This document shows, one piece after another, positions 8,670-17,958 of a stretch of 64,000 nt of DNA. Both the position numbers and the translations under genes were made by a program. Numbering within the stretch: the first letter of the stretch is position 1; each line of letters begins with the position of its first letter. The DNA is from JAABSQ01 sp964573705 (GTDB lineage: Bacteria > Desulfobacterota > Desulfobacteria > Desulfobacterales > Desulfococcaceae), in assembly GCA_964573705.1 (NCBI GenBank), contig CAZNLT010000005.1, positions 4,340 through 68,339 on the forward strand. Reading direction: 5' to 3'. A model generated the notes under the pieces. That model was given only the letters and a program-made list of their open reading frames with translations, was not told the origin of the DNA and did no database searches.

Positions 8670-11072
8670 CTAATACCGCCGCTGATGGATTTCATCCAGG
8701 GTCATCCGTTTCAGCTCCTCCACGAAAGCCACCAGATGGGCGATCATCAGCTCCCAGATCCGCTCCCCTTTTCGGGCGTCGGCCCGGGTGGGGTCCCCCA
8801 TCACCCCGGTGGCGGAAATCTTGCGGGTGTGGGCGTACCAGGAGACGCTTCGCTTGGAGGTGAAGTCGAGATACCGGCTCGAAAAATCCGGCACCGATGC
8901 TTCGGCCCGGTCCATCCTCACCAGATGGGGCCGCACCGCCAGGCTGGTGCTGGTCTCCACCTCGCCGGCGTGGACATCATTGGGTGTTTCGGTGATGGCG
9001 TCGATATCCACATCGCTGGTGTCGCCGGTGTCGACGCAGATAAAGATCCGTTCGTCCCGGTTGATCATCTGGGCCGCATAGTTCAGGGCCGGAATATTGC
9101 CGCCGTGGCCGTTGATGATGAGCATTTTTTTGAATCCGTTTCGGGCCACCCCGACCCCGATGTCGTATACCATTCGGGATAATGTATCATTGCTGATACT
9201 GAGGGTGCCTTTGAAATCCTCATGGTGGTAGGAAACCCCGTAGGGGATAAGCGGCAACACCAGGGGCTTGGGGTCGCTGCACGCCTCGGCCACCCGCTTG
9301 GCCAGGTATTCGGCGTCGAAGGCGTCGGTATCCAAAGGCAGATGGGGGCCATGCTGCTCGATGGCCCCTACCGGCAGAATGGCGATATCCACCTTGCCGA
9401 ACCGTTCAGCCGCATCGGGCCAGGTGAGTTCGCCCCAAATGTGGGTATCCCCGCTCGATGTTTCCGGATCGCACGCCGATGCCGCAATCTTTTCGGAATC
9501 GATTTCAAAGGGATAGGGATGGGACATGCCTGAATCGGCGAACAGATCGAAGGCTTCCCACCGGCGTCCGGTTTTTCTCAGGGCCCCGTTGCCGTATTCC
9601 GAATAGATCCGGTACAGATCGGCGCGAAGGTCCACCGGAATCGCCCCCACCGGGGAGGCCTGAGGGTCGAACCGCAGCTGGAGGGTTTCCGGGTGCGGTT
9701 TGATGGATTGCTTCACCGGCCCCGGGACCTCGATTTTTCCTTTTTGAAGAAGCATATGGAACAACTGAGAGGCTTCCGCCTCACCCTGGGCATAGGCGCC
9801 CTTGTCCGCCAGCTGTTGGAGACAGGTATTGATCTGTTCTTCCGTATAGCCGCATCGCTCCGGTGACTCATCCAGGGCGGTGAGCATTCCCACGATGCGG
9901 CGGCATTTTTCGCACCGCCCGCACGGGCGAACCCGGTCTCCTTCCTTATGGGTGGCGTGGCAGGAGGTCTGGTGTTCCTGAAGATGGGGATACCGTTTGG
10001 CCAGAATGGTTTCAATGAGCAGCTCCGACAAGGGCCTCAGGATCGAAAACTGGCTGACCGCCCATCCTTTTCGCAGGTAAAACCGGGTCAAGGCATCGTC
10101 GAAATACCGGCTCTGGTCGTAGAGGCCGTCGTAATGGGGAATTCCCCGGTGGGTCAGCCGGCGGGTGGTGTCGTATTCGTCCCCGATCACGAGTCGACCG
10201 ATCCCCCGTTTTCGCATCAGGGGGAGGGCGCCGAACAGAAACACCGCCACGGTCCAGAGCCGAATCGGGTATTCATCCGAGCGGATGTCGGCAAAATTCT
10301 TTCGAATGAAGGCCATGTGCTGAAGCATCCATGAAAAAACCCGGTCGGAATTGACCCAGACCCGGCCGGTGTGGGGAACCCGCTTCTTGAAGTAGCGATA
10401 GGCGTTCAGGGCGGTAAACCAGTGGCGGCCCGATTCGTTGATGAAAATGGAATGGGCCTCGCGCCCGATCTCATCGATCAGGCCGAAGCTCAGCAGGCTG
10501 TCCTTTCCGCCGCTGGACAGAATGCAGTGCCGATTCCGATCGGTCATCCAACGCCGCCACCGGGCCTTTTTCATTTCCGGGGCCCCGTTCTGAAAAACCA
10601 GTTTGGCCCGGCAGTACCGGGGTTGTTTGACCGCCGGCATTCGGGCCGCCGTGCCGAGGAGAAACGGGTTGGGTTCGAGAAATTTTTTTACATAAATTTC
10701 CCGGGCGGTGTTCTCGGCCATGTCCCGAAGAAACTGCCGGTCGGTGGCGTCGTAAATCCCTCGAAAGACGATTTGCCCGCAGAAAAGGCCGTAATTGAGG
10801 GCCACCTGGGCCGCGATCATGTCGGCCAGGTTCCGGGATTCGGGTTCGGTCGGATCGAACACCCCCTCCTCATAAGTATAGATCAGCTCGGTCTCTTCGG
10901 TTTTGCCGTCGAAAAAGAGCCGATAGGGTGCGATCAGCCGCCTGCGCTCCAGCCGAACCGGACCGACCTCCAGCCGGTCCCAGATCGACAGCACCTTGAA
11001 CGGATCAGAGGAACCGTTCGCAGGAATGGCTTCCGCGGACGGTCTTTCTGAAAATTCAGAATCGGTATTCAT
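8670..11072 (-). CDS. Fusion of PP-loop ATP-pyrophosphatase-like domain and creatininase-family amidohydrolase
   Basis: 800 residues. An N-terminal extension (1-170) precedes an adenylating PP-loop (SSGGKDS, 186-192). A four-cysteine zinc-type cluster (C371 and CGRCEKC at 384-390) follows, as in QueC-like and related PP-loop enzymes that activate a carboxyl or carbonyl group. From about 545 to 800 is a creatininase domain with its metal and catalytic signature: EQHG at 572-575, LDTD at 580-583, NGHGGN at 654-659 and HAGEVE at 701-706. Creatininases open cyclic or linear amides. The fusion suggests ATP-driven amide or nitrogen chemistry coupled to hydrolysis in one polypeptide. It sits 14 bases after the DUF1611 gene and 9 before the epimerase, so it belongs to the same pathway. 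No ribosome site is strong; ATG at 11072 is the first in frame. Confidence 0.8.
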   Translation of the reverse strand: MNTDSEFSERPSAEAIPANGSSDPFKVLSIWDRLEVGPVRLERRRLIAPYRLFFDGKTEETELIYTYEEGVFDPTEPESRNLADMIAAQVALNYGLFCGQIVFRGIYDATDRQFLRDMAENTAREIYVKKFLEPNPFLLGTAARMPAVKQPRYCRAKLVFQNGAPEMKKARWRRWMTDRNRHCILSSGGKDSLLSFGLIDEIGREAHSIFINESGRHWFTALNAYRYFKKRVPHTGRVWVNSDRVFSWMLQHMAFIRKNFADIRSDEYPIRLWTVAVFLFGALPLMRKRGIGRLVIGDEYDTTRRLTHRGIPHYDGLYDQSRYFDDALTRFYLRKGWAVSQFSILRPLSELLIETILAKRYPHLQEHQTSCHATHKEGDRVRPCGRCEKCRRIVGMLTALDESPERCGYTEEQINTCLQQLADKGAYAQGEAEASQLFHMLLQKGKIEVPGPVKQSIKPHPETLQLRFDPQASPVGAIPVDLRADLYRIYSEYGNGALRKTGRRWEAFDLFADSGMSHPYPFEIDSEKIAASACDPETSSGDTHIWGELTWPDAAERFGKVDIAILPVGAIEQHGPHLPLDTDAFDAEYLAKRVAEACSDPKPLVLPLIPYGVSYHHEDFKGTLSISNDTLSRMVYDIGVGVARNGFKKMLIINGHGGNIPALNYAAQMINRDERIFICVDTGDTSDVDIDAITETPNDVHAGEVETSTSLAVRPHLVRMDRAEASVPDFSSRYLDFTSKRSVSWYAHTRKISATGVMGDPTRADARKGERIWELMIAHLVAFVEELKRMTLDEIHQRRY

Positions 11073-11086
11073 TCTTTCACTCGATC

Positions 11087-12160
11087 TCAGGTTTTCTTTT
11101 TCAGGTAGGGGAGCAACACGCTCATCAGTCCTTCACTGCCGTGGAGAAGCACATCAAAGGCCGGCAGGCCGGTGATCCGCCGAATGGCCGAACAGATCAG
11201 CGGGACCTCCTCCCGGGCCAGGTCTTCATGGTTGACGGTAACCGCAACCACCGGTTTTCCGGACAGTTCTTCGATCACCCGAATCTGCCGGGCCAGAGGC
11301 TGAATCGGGTACCCCGGAAACCCGTCGTAATCCAGCCGGGCCGGGGCATGCTGAAGCACCACCAGGTCGGGGCGGCCGGCGGCCAGAATCTCGAATCCGC
11401 CCGGATAGGCCGGATTCATCAGACTTCCCTGCCCTTCGATGACGATCACGTCCGGCCGGTTTTCGGACCAGGCGGACCAGACCGCATGTTCGATCTCCCC
11501 GGATACGAAATCATTGACCAGAGAATCCAGTATCAGACACTGCCGGGCCCCCTGCATCCAGGCGGTCTGCCCGGTCCCGACCAGGTCGGCGGTGTACCCG
11601 GCCGCTTCGAAGGCCTGCACGATCAGCCAGGCGGTGGTCCGCTTGCCGACGGCCGAATCGGTGCCCAGCACCGCGACCTTGAGGCTGCCCACCTTTTCGA
11701 TTTTTCCGCTGAAAAAATGGAGCCGGCTTCGGTGGGGGGGCTTGCGGATATCCCGAATCACCACCCCCTTTTCTTCCGCCAGGGGGCCGATCTCCGGATC
11801 TTCAGACAAAAAATCATGCAGCCCGCAGTCGATTCGAAGCCCCAGTTCCACCACCCGCCGGATATCTTCCCGGGCATCCGGCGGCAGCCGTCCGCCGTCC
11901 GGGGCGATCCCGATCACCAAGTGGGTGGCCGGCGCAACCGCCAGTGCGGCCTGAACCGCATCCGCCAAGGTGGCATAAATGGGAATCTTTCGCGGGGTTC
12001 CATCCAGAACATCCCCGGCGTCCCGTCCTGCATACCGGGAATCGACCACCGACATCACCCGGTACCGGCGGGTGAACCGGACCAGTCCGTGGGCGGTTTT
12101 TCCGTTGGGGGTGTTGAAAGCCCCTTCACAGTAGACGATCGCGTTTCCTTCGGGCATCAT
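11087..12160 (-). CDS. DUF1611 family P-loop protein (DgcN-like)
   Basis: 357 residues. The N-terminal half is Rossmann-like (up to about 155). The C-terminal half is a P-loop domain with GTDSAVGKRT at 166-175, and EGQGSLMNP as the following conserved loop. Its start ATGATG at 12160 overlaps the stop of the upstream gene (ATGA) and has GGAGG eight bases before it. A longer open frame reaching 12340 lies inside the upstream gene and is not the start. Members of this family paired with a dipeptide-epimerase relative (DgcN/DgcA) have been reported to N-acetylate D-glutamate. The role here is inferred only from that pairing. Confidence 0.82.
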   Translation of the reverse strand: MMPEGNAIVYCEGAFNTPNGKTAHGLVRFTRRYRVMSVVDSRYAGRDAGDVLDGTPRKIPIYATLADAVQAALAVAPATHLVIGIAPDGGRLPPDAREDIRRVVELGLRIDCGLHDFLSEDPEIGPLAEEKGVVIRDIRKPPHRSRLHFFSGKIEKVGSLKVAVLGTDSAVGKRTTAWLIVQAFEAAGYTADLVGTGQTAWMQGARQCLILDSLVNDFVSGEIEHAVWSAWSENRPDVIVIEGQGSLMNPAYPGGFEILAAGRPDLVVLQHAPARLDYDGFPGYPIQPLARQIRVIEELSGKPVVAVTVNHEDLAREEVPLICSAIRRITGLPAFDVLLHGSEGLMSVLLPYLKKKT

Positions 12161-13278
12161 CCGGATTTCCTCCCGGTCAGGACGACCACATACCGGTCGT
12201 TGGGCAAAGGGTTTTTTCGGTGGTGTTCGATCAGGGCGATCAGACCGGCGGTGGATGCGGGCAGCACATCCAGACCCTCCCGCTCTCGAATGAGGCGGGA
12301 AAAATAGCGCATGTTCTTGTCCGAGGCGTTCCCGGCCCATCCCTCGGTCTGACGGACGGCCTCCAGGACATAATCCCCGTCGATGGAATGCCAGTTGATG
12401 AGCGGTTCGTTCACCGGGGTTTCATGGATCTTTTCCGGTTTCAGGTCTTCGCATGTAGGAAGGTTCTTGAGAAAGGCCTGAACGATGGGGTTTTTGCGAA
12501 AAGAGGAACCGGCCACCATTCGGGGCATTCGGGAGGTTTTTCCCCGCCGGTTGAGGCTCAGAAATCCTTTGAAAATGCCGGCAAGGGTGGTGCCGTTGGA
12601 GACCGGCGCGGCCACCGCAAACGGGGCATCCCGCAATTCATCGTAAATTTCGTCGGAAATTCCGCCGTAGGCCCGAAGCTGAAGCAGGGTGTTGTTGCCG
12701 CCGGGATTGGCGTCATAAAGCTCGTCCTTTTCCGCCCGCTCTCCGGAGGCGACCACCGCATGCTCGTAGTCTCCCGGCACCCGGACGATGTCGGCGCCCA
12801 GGGACTCCATCTCCTTGATTCGGCGGGTCCGGTACATATCCGGAATATAGATGATGCACCGAATCCCGGCCAGGGAGGCGGCCAAAGCCTGGGCCACCCC
12901 GTAGTTGCCGCAGGTGGCCACCGTAATCCCTTCGAAGCCCCTGCGGACCGCGTCCATGGCCTGGGCAAAGGCGATCCGGTCTTTTTGCGTGCCGGTGGGG
13001 TTACCCCCCTCGAATTTAAGATAGATCTGGCGCAGGCCCATTTCCCGTTCGATGTTCCGGGCCCGGACCATGGAGGTGTCCCCGACCTCCGAGTCGATGA
13101 TGTCTTCATAGGCTTCCAGCCGCTCCTCGATCGAATACTCGGGGTTGGACGCGATCTGTCGCCGGGCGTCGACATCCCGGGCGATCCGGGAAATCTGCCC
13201 GGTGGCGCCGTCCATGAGGTCATAGGGCTTGGATTCGGCAGGGCCGCCGGTTTCTTCAACGGCGTTTTTCGAAAGCAT
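12157..13278 (-). CDS. Threonine-synthase / cysteate-synthase-like PLP enzyme
   Basis: 373 residues of the fold-type II PLP family. The PLP lysine is K99 in NPTGTQKDRIA, and the phosphate/ring loop is TCGNYGVAQ at about 122-130. A glycine/asparagine substrate loop lies further on (APVSNGTTLAG). It is distinct from housekeeping threonine synthase: the N-terminus lacks the usual long domain and the C-terminus is short (VVVLTGRKSG). Enzymes of this group make beta- or gamma-substituted amino acids (threonine, cysteate, diaminopropionate). It is the first gene of the operon and is translationally coupled by an ATGA overlap to the DUF1611 gene. The product amino acid cannot be predicted. Confidence 0.82.
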   Translation of the reverse strand: MLSKNAVEETGGPAESKPYDLMDGATGQISRIARDVDARRQIASNPEYSIEERLEAYEDIIDSEVGDTSMVRARNIEREMGLRQIYLKFEGGNPTGTQKDRIAFAQAMDAVRRGFEGITVATCGNYGVAQALAASLAGIRCIIYIPDMYRTRRIKEMESLGADIVRVPGDYEHAVVASGERAEKDELYDANPGGNNTLLQLRAYGGISDEIYDELRDAPFAVAAPVSNGTTLAGIFKGFLSLNRRGKTSRMPRMVAGSSFRKNPIVQAFLKNLPTCEDLKPEKIHETPVNEPLINWHSIDGDYVLEAVRQTEGWAGNASDKNMRYFSRLIREREGLDVLPASTAGLIALIEHHRKNPLPNDRYVVVLTGRKSG

Positions 13279-13557
13279 GGTTTTCCTCGATGAAACATCC
13301 TTGGTTCTCTATAGGAGAAGATTCAACACAGGCTTAAAGCCGACCCCGGTCAATGAAAACACCGAACCGAGACCACCTTCGATGTCGAATCGGTTCGCGT
13401 CAGCGTCTTCTCTCGCAAAATGCGATTATCGGATGATTATACCGAATCAGCGCCGGGTTGGCCATTCTTTTTAAGGGGATAAAGAAAATAAGATGCGGGG
13501 CGCCCTCGGCACACACCGCCGTCGTAAATGCCGAGAGCGGTTCGAAGCCGGCTGCGG

Positions 13558-14703
13558 CTAGTGAATACTGTTTCGTTGGGGAATGCGGATACAAAAGGTG
13601 GTCCCTTCTCCTTTTACGGATTCCACCTCAATAGATCCGGAATGGGCATCGATGATCTTTTTGGTCACCATCAACCCGAGACCGGTGCCGTCATATCCTT
13701 TGGTGGTGAAAAAATTTCGGAATACCTTTTGAAGGGTCTCCTCATCCATGCCGCAGCCCGAATCCCGGACCTGGTATTCCACGGCCCACTTTTCCGGCCG
13801 CCGGGTGACCAGGGCGATTTCCGTCTTTTTGTGGGTACACCGGATATCGGTGCAGGCATAGAGCGCGTTGGTGACCAGGTTCAGCAGGGCCCGGTGGATG
13901 CTCTCCGGGTCGAGCCAGACATGGGGCAGGTCCTTGTCCAGATCGAGGACGAAGCGGACCCCGTATTCCTGGGCCTGGGGAAGCATCAGATCATAGATCT
14001 CACGGGCCGGTCCGTTGGGATCGCAGTGGCGGTAATCGGGGGAAGTCTCTTTGGCGAAATTGAGCAGTTCCAGGGCCACGTTGTTGATCTTGTTGACGTT
14101 TCCCTTCACCATTCTCCAACCCTTTTGAACATAGGCATCATCGTCCAGTTCGATGCCTTTGTCCAGGACGAACATACCGCCGGCCAGACCGCCGCTGATG
14201 TTCTTGATGGCATGGGCCAGCCCCGCAGCGGTCTGGCCCACCGCGGCCATCCGCTCCGCCTCCACCAGGCGGCGGGTTTTCTCCTCCACCAGCCGCTCCA
14301 GGTTTTCGGTGTACATGCGAAGCTGCTGTTTCATGGTGATCCGCTCTTCCGCTCGCTTCAGAGCGATTTCCAGGATATCGTCGTTGATGGGTTTGGTGAC
14401 GAAATCGGTGGCCTCATACTTGAGGCTCTTGATGGCCAGATCCAGATCCCCGTGGCCGGTAATCATGATCACTTCGGTATCCGGGGCTTCCGATTTGAGG
14501 GTCCGAAGCAGGTCGATGCCGTCCAGCCCCGGCATCTTGATGTCGGTCAGCACAATGGGAGGGGTGAACTCTCTGAACAATTGAAGGGCCTGTTCACCGT
14601 CTTCCGCGGTCAGCACCTCATATCCGATATCGGTGAGGACAATACCCAGAATATCGCGAATGTCTTCCTCGTCGTCCACCAGCAAAATCCGCCTATCGTC
14701 CAT
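13558..14703 (-). CDS. Hybrid response regulator / histidine kinase (REC-HisKA-HATPase)
   Basis: 381 residues. The N-terminal receiver (about 1-120) contains LLVDDEEDI and the phospho-acceptor aspartate in IVLTDIKMPG. A coiled-coil linker (TENLERLVEEKTRRLVEAE) leads to an H-box with GLAHAIKN and a C-terminal ATPase domain with N-box NLVTNALYAC, DSGCGM and GTGLGLMV. No membrane segment. I chose ATG 14703 (AGGG nine bases before) over the in-frame GTG at 14712. It overlaps the end of the upstream kinase by 11 bases. Last gene of a signalling cluster that begins downstream of the Hmc genes. Confidence 0.88.
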   Translation of the reverse strand: MDDRRILLVDDEEDIRDILGIVLTDIGYEVLTAEDGEQALQLFREFTPPIVLTDIKMPGLDGIDLLRTLKSEAPDTEVIMITGHGDLDLAIKSLKYEATDFVTKPINDDILEIALKRAEERITMKQQLRMYTENLERLVEEKTRRLVEAERMAAVGQTAAGLAHAIKNISGGLAGGMFVLDKGIELDDDAYVQKGWRMVKGNVNKINNVALELLNFAKETSPDYRHCDPNGPAREIYDLMLPQAQEYGVRFVLDLDKDLPHVWLDPESIHRALLNLVTNALYACTDIRCTHKKTEIALVTRRPEKWAVEYQVRDSGCGMDEETLQKVFRNFFTTKGYDGTGLGLMVTKKIIDAHSGSIEVESVKGEGTTFCIRIPQRNSIH

Positions 14704-16240
14704 TGGATACACCCTTTTTTTCGCTCGGTCGGGGAATGGGGAACTCCAGCTGGAAACAGGCCCCGCCCTTCGGATGGGATGTCACCTCAATCTGTCCGCG
14801 AAAATCCTTGATGATCCCGTAGCTGATGGAAAGCCCCAAGCCGGTCCCTTTTCCCACCTCTTTGGTGGTAAAAAAGGGTTCAAAGATCTTTTCCCGCACC
14901 CCTTTCGCAATACCGGTGCCGGTGTCGCAAACCTCCACAAACACGTGGCCGTTTCGGGTATCGGTGGTAATAAAAATCCGCTTGTCATGGGCCGCAGCAT
15001 CCTCCTCTTCCCACCTCTTTTCGATGGCGTCCCGGGCATTGACCAGCAGGTTAATAAACACCTGTTCCAGCCGCCCCGCATCCCCCATGATGGGAGGCAG
15101 GTTCTCATCCAGATTCCAGATCACCTCGATTTTCCTCAGCTTCAGCTGCTGGCTGAAAATATCATAGGCCCGTTCCAGCACCTCATTCACGCCGATCTCT
15201 TCCAGGGTCAAATCAGATTTTCGTGCAAAATCACGCATATGGTTGATAATCTTGTTGGCCCGTTCGACATTGTTGTTGATCTTCTCGGCCATATTGGTCA
15301 GAATTTCGGGAGGGATCAGCTCATTCTGCTGAATCTTCTTGGTGAGAAAACCGCTGGCCATTTTAATCACCGTCAGGGGTTGATTCAGTTCGTGGGCCAC
15401 CCCGGTGGCCATTTCACCCAAGGTGGCCAGTTTACTGGCCTGGGAGAGCTGCTGTTCCGCCTCCAGCCGCTTGGTGATATCGCTGACGGTCACCAGCAGC
15501 ACCTGCTGGCCCCAATACTCGGAGGGGGAAACCCGGATATTGACATACAAGGTTTTCCCGGACCGTCCGATCTGTTTGACTTGATTGATCGGTTCAGCAT
15601 TTTTCAGTTTGAATTCAAAATGTTTCCGCTCTTCAGCCGTAAAGAAATCGAGAAATGACTTTCCCAGCACCGCGTCTTTGGTGCAGCCGTAGACCGATTC
15701 GATGCTTTTGTTTGCGTCCAGCACCTCATAAGTCTCCGGATCGAGAACCAAGACCGGATTCGGAATATTATCGAAGATGGCATAATACTTTTTTTCGGAA
15801 CGTTCCAGCTCATCTTCCAGTACCTTTCGGTCGGTGACATCCAGGCACATCTCAATGGCGGCGACGATTTCTCCCTGGGCGTTGGTCACCGGAGCGGTTT
15901 TGACGATCCAGTGCTTTCGGGTACCGTTCTGGTTTTCCCGGGTCTCTTCGCTGGTATGGGTTTTGCCGTCCTGAAAGGTCCGCTCCACCGGGCAGACCTC
16001 GCACTTCCGGCTCCGCCCCTTATACACCTGAAAGCAGTAGTCGCCGACAGTGGGGTTGAACATATCCGCAAATTCGCGGTTATACCCGACGATGCGAAAA
16101 TCCTTGTCCTGAACCGTGATGGTGCAGGGGACGCTTTCGAAAAGGGTCTGGTATTCCTGCCGCTGTCGCCGCAATTTCACGATCAGCAGGATGATGACGG
16201 AAGCGACGATCAGGGTGATAATGGTGAGTGCCAATGCCAT
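14693..16240 (-). CDS. Membrane-anchored PAS sensor histidine kinase
   Basis: 515 residues. One N-terminal membrane helix (ALTIITLIVASVIILLIV) is followed by a first PAS domain and a second PAS (about 145-260). The H-box is GVAHELNQPL and the ATPase domain has NLLVNARDAIE, DTGTGIA and GTGLGLSISYG. The first PAS contains a three-cysteine motif, CFQVYKGRSRKCEVCPVERTF starting near residue 53, matched by a CYRAY...CPECPVTRTF motif in the next-door kinase. The pair may form a redox- or metal-sensing site. Overlaps the downstream hybrid kinase. Confidence 0.88.
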   Translation of the reverse strand: MALALTIITLIVASVIILLIVKLRRQRQEYQTLFESVPCTITVQDKDFRIVGYNREFADMFNPTVGDYCFQVYKGRSRKCEVCPVERTFQDGKTHTSEETRENQNGTRKHWIVKTAPVTNAQGEIVAAIEMCLDVTDRKVLEDELERSEKKYYAIFDNIPNPVLVLDPETYEVLDANKSIESVYGCTKDAVLGKSFLDFFTAEERKHFEFKLKNAEPINQVKQIGRSGKTLYVNIRVSPSEYWGQQVLLVTVSDITKRLEAEQQLSQASKLATLGEMATGVAHELNQPLTVIKMASGFLTKKIQQNELIPPEILTNMAEKINNNVERANKIINHMRDFARKSDLTLEEIGVNEVLERAYDIFSQQLKLRKIEVIWNLDENLPPIMGDAGRLEQVFINLLVNARDAIEKRWEEEDAAAHDKRIFITTDTRNGHVFVEVCDTGTGIAKGVREKIFEPFFTTKEVGKGTGLGLSISYGIIKDFRGQIEVTSHPKGGACFQLEFPIPRPSEKKGVSNGR

Positions 16241-16333
16241 GTCTTCAGAAACCGGTTTATCGGGTATCGGGTTTATCCGTTCTCTTGCGCGGCGGGTCGC
16301 CGTTCTTCACTCTCCCTTACCCAAGCGCGGGGA

Positions 16334-17830
16334 TCAACCGGCGGCGGGTCCTTCCTCGGTCTCGGGACGCCGCTTCGGAATACGGATTCGAAAACGGGTC
16401 CCCCGGCCCGGTTCGGAATCCACGGTAATATCGCCGCCGTGCTGGCGAATCATCTGATGGGCGATGAACAGCCCCAGGCCGGTCCCCTTGCTGCCCTTGG
16501 ATGAAAAAAAGAGGGTGAACATCTTTTCGCGGGTTTCCAGATCCATTCCCACACCATTGTCCCGAATATCGAACACCACCGCATCCCCTTCCGATCGGAC
16601 CGTAAATTCGACCCGGTGATGCTCCTTGGACGGGTCATCGATACAGGCTTCCACCGCATTTTCGAGGATATTGACCAGAGCGGAATGGGCCACCCCCGGA
16701 TCGATCTCGATTTCACCGGATGCATCCTCGAAATTTCGAATGAATTCGATGCCGTACTCCCGGGCCTTGGGTTCCACCACGCCCGCAAGTTCCTCGGCAA
16801 AGACGGTCGTCTCTACGGTTTCCCACTCCAGTTCACGGTCTTTGGCATAGTAGAGAATATTGAGCACCTGTTTTCGAATTCGGCCCACCATGGTTTTGAC
16901 GATATCCCATCCCTCTTCCAGGCGATCCTTGTCATCTTTGGAAAAGCCGGTCTTGAGCAGGTACATGCCGGAATCCAGTCCGGTCAGCAGCCCCTTGATA
17001 CCATGAGAGACCGAACCGATCAACAACCCCAGAGAGGTCAGCCGGTCCTGAAGTTCGCGTATTTCGGTGATATCGGTGGAGACCTCCATCACGTGGGTGA
17101 TCTTTCCCTCGGCATCCCGAATCGGGGCCGTGGTGATCAATACATTGAATTGGCGGCCGTCCCGCGCGGTCACCACCGCCTCCACCTGATGGCTGGCGCC
17201 GTCTTCAAAGGTCCGGGTCACCGGGCACTCGGGACAGGGCTCCTCCCGGTGTTTATAGGCCCGGTAGCAGGACAGACCGTCGGACTCGCCGAAAAATTCT
17301 TTGAAGCGCCGGTTGCTCTCGGTGATCTTGAGGTCCCGGTCCTGGACCGAGATGAAGTTGGGGGAGGCTTCAAACAGCCGGTGGTATTTGTGCCGGGTGG
17401 CCCGAAGCTCTTCTTGAACCAGTCGGTGGAGATGCTCATGGTACTCGCGAATCTCCTTCCGCATAGCCACTTTTTCATAGGCTCGATTGAGGGAGACCTC
17501 CAGAGCATCCTGATTGACCGGTTTGGTGATGAAATCGGAAGCCTCGTATTTGAGGCTTTTTATGGCCAGTTCCAGATCTCCGTGGCCGGTCACCATAATC
17601 ACCTCGGCGTCGGGATCTTCTTCCTTGATCGCCCGCAGCAGATCGATTCCGTCCATGCCCGGCATTTTAATGTCGGTGACGACCACCGGAAACCCTTCTT
17701 TTTTGAATGTATCAAAGGCCGCCAGCCCGTCTTCGGCGGTGGTGACCTCATACCCGAGATCGGCAATGTAGATTTCAAGAATTTCCCGGATATCGGGTTC
17801 GTCATCGACAACTAGTATTTTCTTTTCCAT
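16334..17830 (-). CDS. Hybrid REC-PAS-histidine kinase
   Basis: 498 residues. The receiver domain (1-120) contains KILVVDDEPDI and the acceptor aspartate in VVTDIKMPG. A PAS domain (about 150-265) carries C-x9-C-x2-C (CYRAYKHREEPC, PECPV). The H-box is a variant, GSVSHGIKGLLTGLD. The ATPase domain has NILENAVEAC, DNGVGMD and GTGLGLFIAHQ. It is soluble, with no membrane segment. Having the receiver at the N-terminus suggests it is controlled by another kinase and signals onward. Same architecture as the protein encoded at 13558-14703, but with an added PAS. Confidence 0.88.
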   Translation of the reverse strand: MEKKILVVDDEPDIREILEIYIADLGYEVTTAEDGLAAFDTFKKEGFPVVVTDIKMPGMDGIDLLRAIKEEDPDAEVIMVTGHGDLELAIKSLKYEASDFITKPVNQDALEVSLNRAYEKVAMRKEIREYHEHLHRLVQEELRATRHKYHRLFEASPNFISVQDRDLKITESNRRFKEFFGESDGLSCYRAYKHREEPCPECPVTRTFEDGASHQVEAVVTARDGRQFNVLITTAPIRDAEGKITHVMEVSTDITEIRELQDRLTSLGLLIGSVSHGIKGLLTGLDSGMYLLKTGFSKDDKDRLEEGWDIVKTMVGRIRKQVLNILYYAKDRELEWETVETTVFAEELAGVVEPKAREYGIEFIRNFEDASGEIEIDPGVAHSALVNILENAVEACIDDPSKEHHRVEFTVRSEGDAVVFDIRDNGVGMDLETREKMFTLFFSSKGSKGTGLGLFIAHQMIRQHGGDITVDSEPGRGTRFRIRIPKRRPETEEGPAAG

Positions 17831-17958
17831 ATCCAGTCGGCTTGAAAAAATCAGGGGTTGTCATTCGTGTCCGGTGGGCCGGACTCGGGGGCTGGAGCGG
17901 CGAAGGAGTTTCCGGGAGATAGGAAACCGAACTGAGTCAGGAAAAAGCTCGACGTGGT

